From Acidobacteriota bacterium (GTDB lineage Bacteria; Acidobacteriota; Vicinamibacteria; Vicinamibacterales; 2-12-FULL-66-21), in the NCBI GenBank assembly GCA_003222675.1, contig QHWT01000081.1, positions 47,675 to 111,674 on the forward strand: DNA of 64,000 nt, written 5' to 3'. This document shows, piece by piece, positions 34,581 to 43,411 of the stretch. Within the stretch, counting starts at the first letter, position 1; each line of letters opens with the position of its first letter. The notes under the pieces are model-generated. The model had not been told where the DNA came from. It made no database searches and saw nothing but the letters and a program-made list of their open reading frames with translations. Made by a program: the position numbers and the translations under genes.

Positions 34581-36245
34581 CTAGACCTTCGCGACGGCCG
34601 ATGGCCACTCGCTCACGTCGGGTGCAATGCTGCCCCCTGCGAATTCGACAACGAAACGCGCCCCACCTGATTCCCGAGGCTCTATCGAGACACGCCCTTG
34701 ATGGAGCTCGACGAGCTTCTTGACGATCGCCAGACCGATCCCGGTGCCGCCGACCGCGGTATCACGCGTCAGTCGATAGAACGGTTGCCAGATCCTGTCA
34801 ATATGTTCAGGTGGTACGCCGGGTCCCTCGTCCTCAACGGCGATGCGCGCGACGTCGTGGTTGCATTGGGCCGACACGGTAATGGTCTGGCCCTGTGGAC
34901 CGTACTTCACAGCGTTGTCGAGAAGGTTGAGCATGATTTGCCGAAATGCCTCGGCGTCAATCGGGGCGGTGAGGCCGCCTTCGATTCGGCGGACGATCGA
35001 CACCCGCCTGGAGTGCGCGAGCGGCGTGAAGCCGTCCACGATGTCGTTCAGTAAGGTATCCACTCGCGCCGCCGCGAGTGAGACAGATGAAGCCCCTCGG
35101 TCGGCGCGCGAGAATTGCAGTACGTTCTCGATCAGATGCGTAAGTCGCCGCGATTCTTGCACGATGATCGCGAGCGACCGCTCCTGTTCGGCAGGTGAAC
35201 GCACCCGGCCAAGAAGCAGGGTTTCACCGAACATCCGGATTTGCGCCAGGGGTGTGCGGAGTTCGTGAGACACACCAGAGATAAAGTCAGCGCGAAGGCG
35301 AGCCAATTCGTGTTCGCGCCGCAACTGCACGATGGCAATGAGAACCAGCGCGGCGGTGAGGACGGTCAGACCGGCGAGCAGCGGAAGCCGGCTGCGAGGA
35401 AGGCCGCCGATGATGAGCGTCCCGGCAGCCGTGGGGTGCAGCGCAACGTCCAGCCGCAGATTACCAAGTTCCGCACCGAGCACCCTCTCGCTTGCGTACG
35501 ACGACCACTCCGAATTCGACGCGTAGATCTCACGCCGGTTCATATCGAGTACCCGCACGCTGACAAGTCGACGCGTGTCGTTGCCCAACGACGGCGGGAG
35601 CAATGGCGATTGGGCGAGAATCCGTTCAAACGGTCCTTTGATGAACGAGAGATCGGCCACGAACCCGATGATGGGCGCTGATTGCGGCGTTTGTGGATCC
35701 GGCACGCGCCACACGAGCACGTGTGGTTCTGGTCCTGCATCGATTCGCACCAGGGGATGGCCAGCGCGGAGCTGGCCGGTCCTCACTTGCGCCAGGCCTT
35801 CGGCGAGCGAGCGTTGGATGGTGTTGGAGAGCGGCCTCCCACTCGTGACGATGTCACCGCCTTGACGCGGAACCGCAAAGAGGCTGCGAACCGCAGCCAG
35901 ATCCGCGCCTCAGGTATCTTTCACGCGTATCCATTGATCGAGTGTGGGAAGGCGGTCACGTCCGTCACATGACGATGCGAGTCGCGTCAGCTGGGTGCCG
36001 ATCACATCGTGCAACTCACGTTCAGTCCGCCGCGTGAGTTCGTCGCCCGCGAGGGCCGCGTAGTCGCGCAGCACGTTCTCTGCCGTCGCTCGGTGGGAAC
36101 GAACAGCCTGCTGCGCCTGGTATGCGAGCGTGGCGGCGACCGCAAGCGTCACGAGTAAGACAGCGGCAATCACGATCGATCGCGCACGCCAGCCCCGGAG
36201 CAGGCGCGATGGTGTCATCGGCCTGAAATCGCGCATCGCCTCCAT
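34581..36245 (-). CDS. Membrane sensor histidine kinase with in-frame UGA (probable Sec) in its sensor domain
   Basis: Read through TGA 35912-35910, it encodes 554 residues. TM1 is about residues 22-45 (SIVIAAVLLVTLAVAATLAY). The periplasmic sensor (46-285) includes LASSCDGRDRLP and DT-U-GADLAAVRSLF with Sec about 112, then GFVADLSFIKGPFERIL. TM2 is 286-307. The HisKA helix is FISGVSHELRTPLAQIRMFGE (His about 327). ATPase boxes are LLDNAVKYGPQG, DEGPGVPPEHI and GTGIGLAIVKKLVELHQG. The frame is intact on both sides of the UGA, and a perfect 7-bp hairpin lies 11 bases after it. The Cys plus Sec pair outside the membrane suggests redox or soft-metal sensing. If not read through, the product is a 111-residue anchor. 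Confidence 0.8.
35882..35912 (-). promoter_or_regulatory. Putative bacterial SECIS element (sensor kinase gene)
   Basis: On the minus strand: UGA, 11-base spacer, stem GGCUGCG/CGCAGCC (7 bp, perfect), loop GUU; loop starts 19 bases after the UGA with G first. Confidence 0.7.
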
Positions 36246-36294
36246 TCTACGACTGCTCGCAGCCTGGGAAGCGTCCGCAACAGGTCAGGGAAAT

Positions 36295-36327
36295 GTCAGA
36301 AACGTGTGAACTTCACCAATTTCTGAC
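36295..36327. promoter_or_regulatory. Inverted repeat between divergent kinase and rhodanese genes
   Basis: Arms GTCAGAAA and TTTCTGAC (perfect, 8 bases) with a 17-base spacer; TGACGT-GCAAT-TGACGT follows directly at 36323. The site is the only intergenic space between the two divergent transcription units, so it is the likely operator for the encoded response regulator. Confidence 0.55.
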
Positions 36328-36398
36328 GTGCAATTGACGTCCACTCCACCTAGTAATGTCGTCCGCTGATTAGGCTGGTGGTCTCAGTGGAGGTCGGT

Positions 36399-37487
36399 AT
36401 GCGCAAGTGGCATCGAGGTGCCGTCGGATTGTTGTTGGCACTGGTCGCGTTTCCGAGTCAGGCGCAAGTTCCGGCAAAGGTGCGGCAGGAGGAAACCGCG
36501 CGCGAAGCGTACCAGAGAGTCGCAGATATTTTCCACGCCATGGGTGTTCAGGCTGGGGCTGTCGTGGCGGACGTTGGCGCCGGCGGCGGCTTTCTGACGG
36601 TGCGGCTCGCCCGGGCTGTGGCCCCTGGGGGCCGAGTCATCGCGGTGGATACCGATACGCGCGTGGTTGAACGCCTTCGAACGCGCGTCCAGCAGGAAGG
36701 GCTCACGAATGTCGAAGTCGTGCAAGGAGCCGAAGACGACCCGCACCTGACACCAGACTCACTCGACGCGGCAGTCATCGTAAACGCCTATCACGAAATG
36801 CGTGCACACGAAGCGATGCTTCGTCGCTTGCGGCGTGCGCTCAAACCGAAAGGACGCCTCGTGATTGTCGAGCCGTTGACAGAGAAACGGCGCCACGAGT
36901 CGCGCGACGTGCTGTTCCGTATGCATGAGATTACGCTGCCGTTCGTCGAACAAGATGCGCGCGACGCCGGCTTCCGAATTGCCCGAGCCGAAGATCCGTT
37001 TACCGAACGCGGCTCTGACATCATGTGGTTGCTCGTTGCGGTCCCTGACCTCCTCGCGTTACCGACCGCGGAAGGGAATTTAGACTCTGAGTCATCAAGC
37101 CGATCTTCTGCATCGAGGCCAACAGCTTCGGACGACGAGGCCTCACTCGCCAGTCCTGACTTGCGCATCCCCTTCGTCCGATTCAAACAGCTCCGTGAAC
37201 AAGGCGAGATCGCGGTCATCGACGTGCGCAGCGAGGAAGAGTACGAATCAGGGCACATTCCTGGTGCGACCTGGATATCGCTGGAGAAGATCGGTGAACA
37301 CGTCGAAGGTCTGCGGAAGTTCGGAAAGCCCATCGCGACCTACTGCAGTTGAATGGCGGAACAAACGAGCGCCCGTGCGGCGCTCGAACTGAGGCGCCGG
37401 GGTTTGTCGGATGTGTGGGCGGTGCGCGGCGGGTTTGAGAATTGGAGATCTGAAGGGAATCCGATTGCGAAGGGACTCGAGCGGTGA
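36399..37487 (+). CDS. Secreted methyltransferase-rhodanese fusion, selenocysteine form
   Basis: Read through TGA 37350-37352, the protein has 362 residues. GGAGG precedes ATG 36399 and a signal peptide follows (GAVGLLLALVAFPSQAQ). The N-terminal SAM-methyltransferase-like domain has VVADVGAGGGFLTVRLARAV, IAVDTD and LKPKGRLVIVEPL. The C-terminal rhodanese domain is IAVIDVRSEEEYESGHIPGA, then the active-site loop ATYCS-U-MAEQTSARAALELRRRG and GGFENWRSEGNPI. The Sec (about 318) is the third residue of a C-S-U/C motif where relatives have C-x-C. A perfect 8-bp hairpin follows. Exported sulfur or selenium transfer is the simplest role. A SAM domain outside the cytoplasm is odd. Confidence 0.85.
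37350..37386 (+). promoter_or_regulatory. Putative bacterial SECIS element (rhodanese gene)
   Basis: UGA, 13-base spacer, stem CGAGCGCC/GGCGCUCG (8 bp, perfect), loop CGUGC with G second; loop starts 22 bases after the UGA. Confidence 0.8.
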
Positions 37488-37593
37488 CTCCCGCTACGGT
37501 CGCGAACTGGCTCTGGTGTCGCAATCCATGCGCGTACAATCGAGGCCGGATCGTCCGGACGGCCGAACGAATTCTTCTTGAAAGGACTGCGAA

Positions 37594-38721
37594 ATGCTCG
37601 GACGCGGATGCGTCGTGCCGGCCACTCTTGGCACGCTCGTGATGCTGACGACAGGGACCGCGGCACGCCAAGCCGAACGCTCGGCTGCGCCCGAGATCGT
37701 CTGGCAGTTTCAAGCCGGAGGCTGACTCGCGCATACGCCCGCGGCTGCGGGCGACAGCGTGTACATCGGGTCCTGCAACGGCATGTTTCGCGAACTCGAT
37801 GCAAGGACCGGGAAAGTACGGTGGGAAACCAACATCCGCGGGACTGCGCTGAAGTACTTCTTTCACGGCGACGTGTTCGTAGCGGCCGATCGCATCATCG
37901 CAAGTACCGACGTCGATCCGGCGACCGGCATGGAGGCGGGTGTCCACGCATTCGATCGAGTCTCGGGCCGTCGGCTCTGGACGCAGCCGACCGGTGAGGG
38001 AGTGAAAGGCGCAGTTGTTGGTCAGGGCCGACGCGTGTTTGTCTACACGGCTACCGGCGATTTGATCGCGCTCGATATTGAATCCGGCAAGCGCGAATGG
38101 AGCAACGCCCTTAATGCCTCGCCGTGGGACAGCCCGGGCGTTGCGGCGCGGCGCGTCTTTGCGGGCTCGAATGACGGGTCGTTATATGCGTTTGACGACG
38201 AGACCGGCCGGATCGAATGGCGCAAGAAATTCGGTACGGCTGTCAGCACGTCGATCCGAGCCACCGAAACGGCTGTGTACGCCGGTACTGCTGATGGGGC
38301 CATGCACCGTTTCGCGCCGAAAGACGGCGAGATTTTGGCGTCGCTCGAGTTGGACTCCAAGCTGAAGCCCGGCAGCGTGCCATTGATCACGCCCAGCGGT
38401 GTGCTTGTCCTGCTCGCCGACAGTCACGCCGAATATCGAGCGCTCGTATCTCTTGACCCTGCATTGGGACGCGTCAACTGGCGTCGTGCCGCGCCCGATC
38501 GCTGGACCACGACGCGTGTATTCGCAACTGAGAAAACTGTTCTTCTTGGCACGCCATCGGGCGAGGTGACGGCCTATTGTGCGGCCGATGGTTCCCCGGC
38601 CTGGTCACACAAATTCCCCGACGCCCCGATCCGTTCGATCGGCGGCTCTGACGACATGCTGTACGTCGGCACACTGCCGGGGGCGCTGTACGCGGTGCGG
38701 CCGCCAGCCGCCTGCATGTGA
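37594..38721 (+). CDS. PQQ-type beta-propeller protein with in-frame UGA (probable Sec)
   Basis: Read through TGA 37723-37725, it is 375 residues with Sec about 44. AAAGGA precedes ATG 37594 and a signal-like N-terminus follows (VPATLGTLVMLTTGTAARQA). The first blade reads EIVWQFQAGG-U-LAHTPAAAGDSVYIGSCNGMFRELD. Further blades are AFDRVSGRRLWTQP, ALDIESGKREWSN, AFDDETGRIEWRKK and YVGTLPGALYAV. Without readthrough only 43 residues are made, so the signal peptide would be split from the propeller. The Cys in IGSCNG, 14 residues on, could pair with the Sec. I know of no described selenoprotein of this fold. Probably periplasmic; downstream of the rhodanese gene. Confidence 0.78.
37723..37753 (+). 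promoter_or_regulatory. Putative bacterial SECIS element (beta-propeller gene)
   Basis: UGA, 10-base spacer, stem CGCCCGC/GCGGGCG (7 bp, perfect), loop GGCU; loop starts 18 bases after the UGA with G first. Confidence 0.75.
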
Positions 38722-38753
38722 CGATCTCTCCAGCACCCAGAAAGGAGCCAGCC

Positions 38754-39281
38754 ATGAATCGAACGCGACAGACTGCGATCGCGGCCGCGATTTTCATCAC
38801 CGGATGTGCGTTGCCGATCCTCGCTCAAAGTCAAACCGGTGATCCGTTGGCGGCGCTACTCAATGAAGTCCATCAACTGCGGCTCACGATGGAACGGGCG
38901 GCGACGACCGCTCCTGAAATGCAATTGCTCGGCGCGCGGCTGCGGGTCCAGAACGAGCGCGTGTCGACGGCGAGTCGCGACGTCGCAGCCATTCGACGGG
39001 AAATTGATGACGTGTCGGACGTAAAGGCCCGCGTAAAGGCCGACGAGGCTAAGCTCGAGGACGCGGTGGCCATCGAGGTCGATCCGACACGGCGTCGTCA
39101 GATCGTCCAGGAACAGGTCCAAATGAAGGAAAGGGCCGAGCAACTGAGTGCCAGAGACCAACAGTTGAGGGCGCGCGAGACGGAGTTGTCAAGCTACTTG
39201 GCCGGAGAACAAACACAGTGGATGGAACTCAATCGCCGTCTCGATGAGCTCGAGCGGGAGATTGCACGCCGTCTGAAGTAA
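38754..39281 (+). CDS. Exported coiled-coil protein
   Basis: 175 residues after AGAAAGGAG. Signal peptide IAAAIFITGCALPILAQ with a lipobox-like GC. The remainder is nearly all helix with long heptad patterns (NEVHQLRLTMERAATT, RVSTASRDVAAIRREIDD, QVQMKERAEQLSARDQQLRARE, LDELEREIARRLK). A periplasmic coiled-coil protein of unknown role, 32 bases after the beta-propeller gene and likely co-transcribed. Confidence 0.75.
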   Translation: MNRTRQTAIAAAIFITGCALPILAQSQTGDPLAALLNEVHQLRLTMERAATTAPEMQLLGARLRVQNERVSTASRDVAAIRREIDDVSDVKARVKADEAKLEDAVAIEVDPTRRRQIVQEQVQMKERAEQLSARDQQLRARETELSSYLAGEQTQWMELNRRLDELEREIARRLK

Positions 39282-39546
39282 GTGACTCGCCTCGCACTAT
39301 CGCAGTGCCTGCTGCTGTGGCTGGGACGACGTTATGGGCCATCTCTTATGCCATTTGCGTAGGCGTTTGGCGGCTGACCTCGAACCAGTGGCCCGATCGG
39401 GAAATCCCTCGGCATTCGGCCGGGGCTGCATCCCGCGCTGCTGCGTTGCTCCTCCCTCAAATACTCCCGGTGTTCTCGGTCGTCGTGCCTTGCATCGCTG
39501 GCGCATCCCCGCCCTCGGTGCTACGAGCGATTTCCCAATCGGACCA
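39282..39546. other. Intergenic stretch without clear gene
   Basis: No supported gene, promoter or repeat recognised. It lies between two convergent units. Confidence 0.5.
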
Positions 39547-40583
39547 CTAGCTTGCCGGGCAACCAAGCAAGCGCTCGCCCCCTTTTCGCTGAACGCGGCG
39601 GTCGCGCGTCGGTGTTGTTTTTCCACCGTGTGCAGCACCTGTAAGAACCGCTGATCGCCTCGCAGCGGATCCAGCCAGGGATCCTGAACGAAGATCGGAT
39701 AGCAGAAGAAACCGGCCGCGACACGCGCTCCAGTACACTCATTGCTCGTTCACTCTCTCCCTAACCGCGCATACGTACGTGCCACGTAGAAGAGTGCTTC
39801 GCCGGCCTGCCCAAGATCACACTGGAGCGCAGCGGGGTTGCTCGTAGACAACCGCGTGAAGCGTTTGAACCACGGAATCCCTGACGAACGGCGGCGTGCC
39901 TGCGATCATTTCAAAGAGAACGGCCGCCCCGGCATGCAGATCCGTTCGATGGTCGACAGTCGGACCCTGGGCTTGCTCGGGAGACATATATGCGGGAGAG
40001 CCCACGACCATTCCCGGGGTCGTCATCCAGATCATCGTGTCGATCGATGCCCTGATCACAGGTCTGGCGAGGCCAAAGTCCAGAAGCTTCACACCATGCG
40101 GCGTCAGAAGAACATTGGAAGGCTTCAGATCGCGGTGAATCAACCCGCGACGGTGCAGTTCTTCGAGCACGGACAGCATGGAGAGCACCAAGGGGACCGC
40201 CGTTGCCAACGGCAGTGCGCCGTTGTGTAAACGTTCCGTGAGTGGTTCTCCTTCCACGAGCTCCATGACGATGAAGATTTCCTCCGCATCCTCGACCAGC
40301 TCGTAGATCTGACAGACGTTCGGATGGTTGATGCCGGCGCCAATCCTCGCTTCGCGCTTCAGTCGCTCACGCGCCGCCGGTCCAGCGGTGCCGCTACGAA
40401 TCTGTTTGATCGCGACGGCACGGTCGAGATGAAGATCGTGCGCCGCATATACCGTTCCCATGCCCCTTCGCCGAGCTGCCGCTCGATGCGGTACCGTCCC
40501 GCAACAACCGTCGGAGAGTTCGGGCTCATTTCCTGGGATGTTATCTCACCAAACCCAGGCTGATCGCCAGAGGGAACCGTCAA
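39547..40583 (-). pseudogene. Serine/threonine protein kinase, broken
   Basis: Three pieces in order on the minus strand. The N-terminus (VAGRYRIERQLGEGA) shifts frame at a G run near 40464 into GTVYAAHDLHLDRAVAIKQI. The kinase core has LIHRDLKPSNVLL, KLLDFGLARP and YMSPEQAQGPTVDHRTDL. A C-terminal piece (FFCYPIFVQDPWLDPLRGD, 39700-39620) is typical of the end of acidobacterial kinase-TPR proteins. The middle several hundred residues are deleted. The frameshift would be repaired by one G. The start overlaps the stop of the TupA-like gene. Confidence 0.75.
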
Positions 40584-41485
40584 TCCGGTAAGTCCTCGGG
40601 TCGCTGACTTTGTCGCTCACGAGGCCACGGATTGAATGCCTGCACATCGGTCCCAACGCGATACCGCTCAATGACGCCGCGGCCGTCGCCGTCGCTGAGC
40701 CAATCAGCAAACGCCACGGCGCTAGTCCCAAGCGGACCGCTCGGGTCCACAATCACGGCGTAGGTATTCAGCAGACTTACTCCACCCTCGAATACGATCA
40801 CAAGTCGAAGACTGGACGCGAGCTGACTGAACGTGGCGCGATCCGTGAGGACGTATGCGCCAACCTCGCTCGCGATTCGAAGCGTTGCTCCCATTCCTGC
40901 CCCAGCGACAACGAGCCGGTCCGAGGGCGGTCGCTTTTCGGCGAACTTCCACAGCGCTTCCTCGCGCTCGTGGGTGCCCGACTGATCACCTCGTGACAGG
41001 AATTTCACTGGGGAAGATGCGATTCGCCGCATCGCATCGACGACGCCGCTGGCGCTCTTCACCTTTGCAGGGTCGTCTGAAGGACCGACGAGCACAAAGT
41101 CATTGAACATGATCTTTCGATATCGCCAATCCGGGCGCTCGCGAAGGGCCACGGCTTCGAGGGCCGGCGCATGGCTGATGACGACGTCGACCTCTCGCTT
41201 CGCGAGCATTTGCAGGGCAAGCCCGCTCCCCACGAGGTGTGAGTGGATTTCGATGCCGTAATATTGATGAAAAGCGGGTGCCAATTGGTCGAGTAGGCCG
41301 GAGTTACCAACACTGGTCGTTGTGGCAAGCGTCAGCGCGGGTGGGGCAGCGACATGGCAACTGAGGCACACGACAGCAATGAGAAGCCCGGAAGTCACGC
41401 GCCAGGGCGCGCGAACCAGCCCGGAGTCGACCGCGTGGGCCGTGGAATATCGGACTAATTTGACTCTGTCGCAGAAGTCCCGCAT
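40580..41485 (-). CDS. tupA: Tungstate/molybdate-type ABC substrate-binding lipoprotein
   Basis: 301 residues. A lipoprotein signal (LLIAVVCLSCHVAAPP) is followed by LTLATTTSVGNSGLLDQL, the anion-binding T-T-S block of TupA. SPVKFLSRGDQSGTHEREEALW is the diagnostic SRGDxSGTHxxE motif, and GAGMGATLRIASEVGAYVLTDRATF completes the family pattern. TupA binds tungstate or molybdate in the periplasm and delivers it to TupBC. No permease or ATPase genes are here; a kinase gene follows, coupled by a TTGA overlap. The start is uncertain; a shorter one nearer the signal is likely. Confidence 0.8.
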   Translation of the reverse strand: MRDFCDRVKLVRYSTAHAVDSGLVRAPWRVTSGLLIAVVCLSCHVAAPPALTLATTTSVGNSGLLDQLAPAFHQYYGIEIHSHLVGSGLALQMLAKREVDVVISHAPALEAVALRERPDWRYRKIMFNDFVLVGPSDDPAKVKSASGVVDAMRRIASSPVKFLSRGDQSGTHEREEALWKFAEKRPPSDRLVVAGAGMGATLRIASEVGAYVLTDRATFSQLASSLRLVIVFEGGVSLLNTYAVIVDPSGPLGTSAVAFADWLSDGDGRGVIERYRVGTDVQAFNPWPRERQSQRPEDLPD

Positions 41486-41509
41486 TCTAGGGGGGTGCGG
41501 TCGCTGATC

Positions 41510-41896
41510 ATGCGCCTCGCCGCTGTTCTAGTGTTGATCGCTCTGCCTCTGAGCGCCTGGGTTCAGTGTGCTGGCTGGCAGAGCACGGCTGAAGCCCGCA
41601 TGGCGTGCTGTGCACAAGAACATCAGTGCCCAATGCACTCCGGCGGCCATGGCTCCGGGAACCGCGCAAGGGTGACGCAGGCGCAAGCCGATTCCTGCTG
41701 TGCGCTTTCTGAACATTCACCGTCCATGCCGTCGGCTCCTTCGCATGCCGTCGGGATCACGCTCGCCGTCGTGTCCACGTTGGTTTCATTTCCTCTACCG
41801 GACCTTGCACCGCTCCGGGACGGCTGGCGGGCGGGCGTTCCGATCGCCGTCAGTGCGACTCCGCGACACCTCCTCCTCTCCGTCTTCCTCGTTTAG
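41510..41896 (+). CDS. Small exported Cys/His-rich protein before the Cus genes
   Basis: About 128 residues: signal peptide RLAAVLVLIALPLSAWVQC, then ARMACCAQEHQCPMHSGGHG and QADSCCALSEHSPSMPS. The CC/HQC/MHSGGHG run looks like soft-metal ligands. The C-terminal half has a hydrophobic stretch. It stands before cusC; a periplasmic copper or silver binding role is inferred. GTG 41495 is an alternative start. Confidence 0.6.
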   Translation: MRLAAVLVLIALPLSAWVQCAGWQSTAEARMACCAQEHQCPMHSGGHGSGNRARVTQAQADSCCALSEHSPSMPSAPSHAVGITLAVVSTLVSFPLPDLAPLRDGWRAGVPIAVSATPRHLLLSVFLV

Positions 41897-42061
41897 CTCC
41901 TGACACTCGTCGTGTATTCGCGCGCCCGGTGCGCGCGGATATTGTCGCGTCGGCGCATCTGATGCGCGCCGACAGCTGCCTTTGCGAGCGCTCCGACCAC
42001 GCGAGTTCCTTCCGCGTGATCCGGACGAGCCGCAAGCCGGCGGGACGTCTGAGAGGTTTCT

Positions 42062-43411
42062 ATGAGGAAGAACATTGTGTTGGCGTTCGCCATCCTGACC
42101 GGTGCGATCGGTGGCGACTCAGTGGTCAGCGGCCAGGTTCCGAGATCCGCAGGGGCGCAGCATGCGCAGGAGTATCGAAATTACGAGGGGCCGCCAGTCA
42201 CGCTGACCGCTCTGCTCCGGGAAGCTGCCGACAAAAATCCTGATCTCATTGTTCTGCGGCAACAGATCGACGTCATGCGTCAACGTCCGGCACAACAGCG
42301 GGGATTGAATCCGCCGATGGCCGAAGCGCAGATCTGGCAGTGGCCAATCAACTCCATCAACCCTGCGAACACGAACATGTACATGTTCATGGTCAGCCAG
42401 GAACTGCCTGGCCGCGGGAAGCGTGACCTGCGAGCCGCGGTCGCCGAAAAGGACATCGCGCTGGCGGAGAACGACGTCACGGTCCGGGCGCGGCAGATTG
42501 TCAACGAAATCAAGCAGGCCTACGCGACGCTGTTCATCGCACGGAAAGCGATCGATGTGCACCTGGAAAGCGTCGATTTGCTGCGCCAGATTGCCGACGT
42601 CTGACAGGCGAAGTACACGACGGGGCGGATCTCGCAACACGACGTGCTGAAGCCCGTCGTGGAGCTCTCGAAGCTCCATGACCACATCATCATGTTTGAT
42701 GAACAGGCGAATCTGGCCACCGCGAAGCTGAACCTGCTCTTGGATCGTGCACCAGAGACGCCTCTTGGTCCGCTCATGGAGCCAGGCGAAGAGATGCTGC
42801 TCCCGGCGACGGCCGATCTGCAGCGAACGGCAATCGGGCAGCATCCTGAACTGGAGCGCGCGCGTATCGAGATCGACCGGGCCCAAGCGGAGCTCGCCGT
42901 CGCTCGACGTGACTACAAGCCCGATGTCAGCGTGCAGGCCGGCTACATGCTGGCGCCTCGCATGACTGATGCCTGGATGGGCAGCATCGCGGTCACCTGG
43001 CCCAAGGCGCCGTGGTCGCGCGGGAAGGTCGACGCGCGTGTCGCCGAACAGGCTGCGGCGGTCGAGGCGGCCAAAGCCCGCGCTCGCGCGATGGAGAACA
43101 CGGTGCGCCTGGCCGTGCAGGAGGCGTACGTCCGCGCCAAAGCTGCGCAGGAACGAGCCGCGCTGTTGCGGACCACGATCCTGCCCCAGTCGCAGCAGAC
43201 CCTCGAGGTCTCGCGCGTTGCGTATCAAACGGACCGCGTCGACTTCCAGGCGTTGATCGACAACGAACGGATGCTGCTCGACGCGCGGTTGGACTACTTC
43301 CGCGCCTTGAGCGACTTCAGCCAGGCGCTCGCGGATCTCGAACGGGCCGTCGGCAGCGACCTACCGGCGGGGACAACCGCCGTTGTGTCCGTTCAGGAGA
43401 CACGAAGATGA
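42062..43411 (+). pseudogene. cusC: CusC/TolC-type outer-membrane efflux protein with in-frame UGA
   Basis: The frame encodes about 449 residues broken once by TGA 42602-42604. Before it: signal peptide, YRNYEGPPVTLTALLREAAD, GLNPPMAEAQIWQWP, SQELPGRGKRDLRAA. After it: QAKYTTGRISQHDVLKPVVE, ARIEIDRAQAELAVARRDYKPD, VAYQTDRVDFQALIDNERML. Relatives have a small residue (Ala, Ser or Thr) at the UGA, not Cys, and no short hairpin follows. A nonsense mutation or base error is therefore more likely than Sec. The stop overlaps the cusB start (ATGA). Confidence 0.8.

Noticed and set aside
42602-42604. UGA in cusC as selenocysteine
   Set aside because: No Cys is expected at this place in TolC-type proteins and there is no compact hairpin at SECIS distance.
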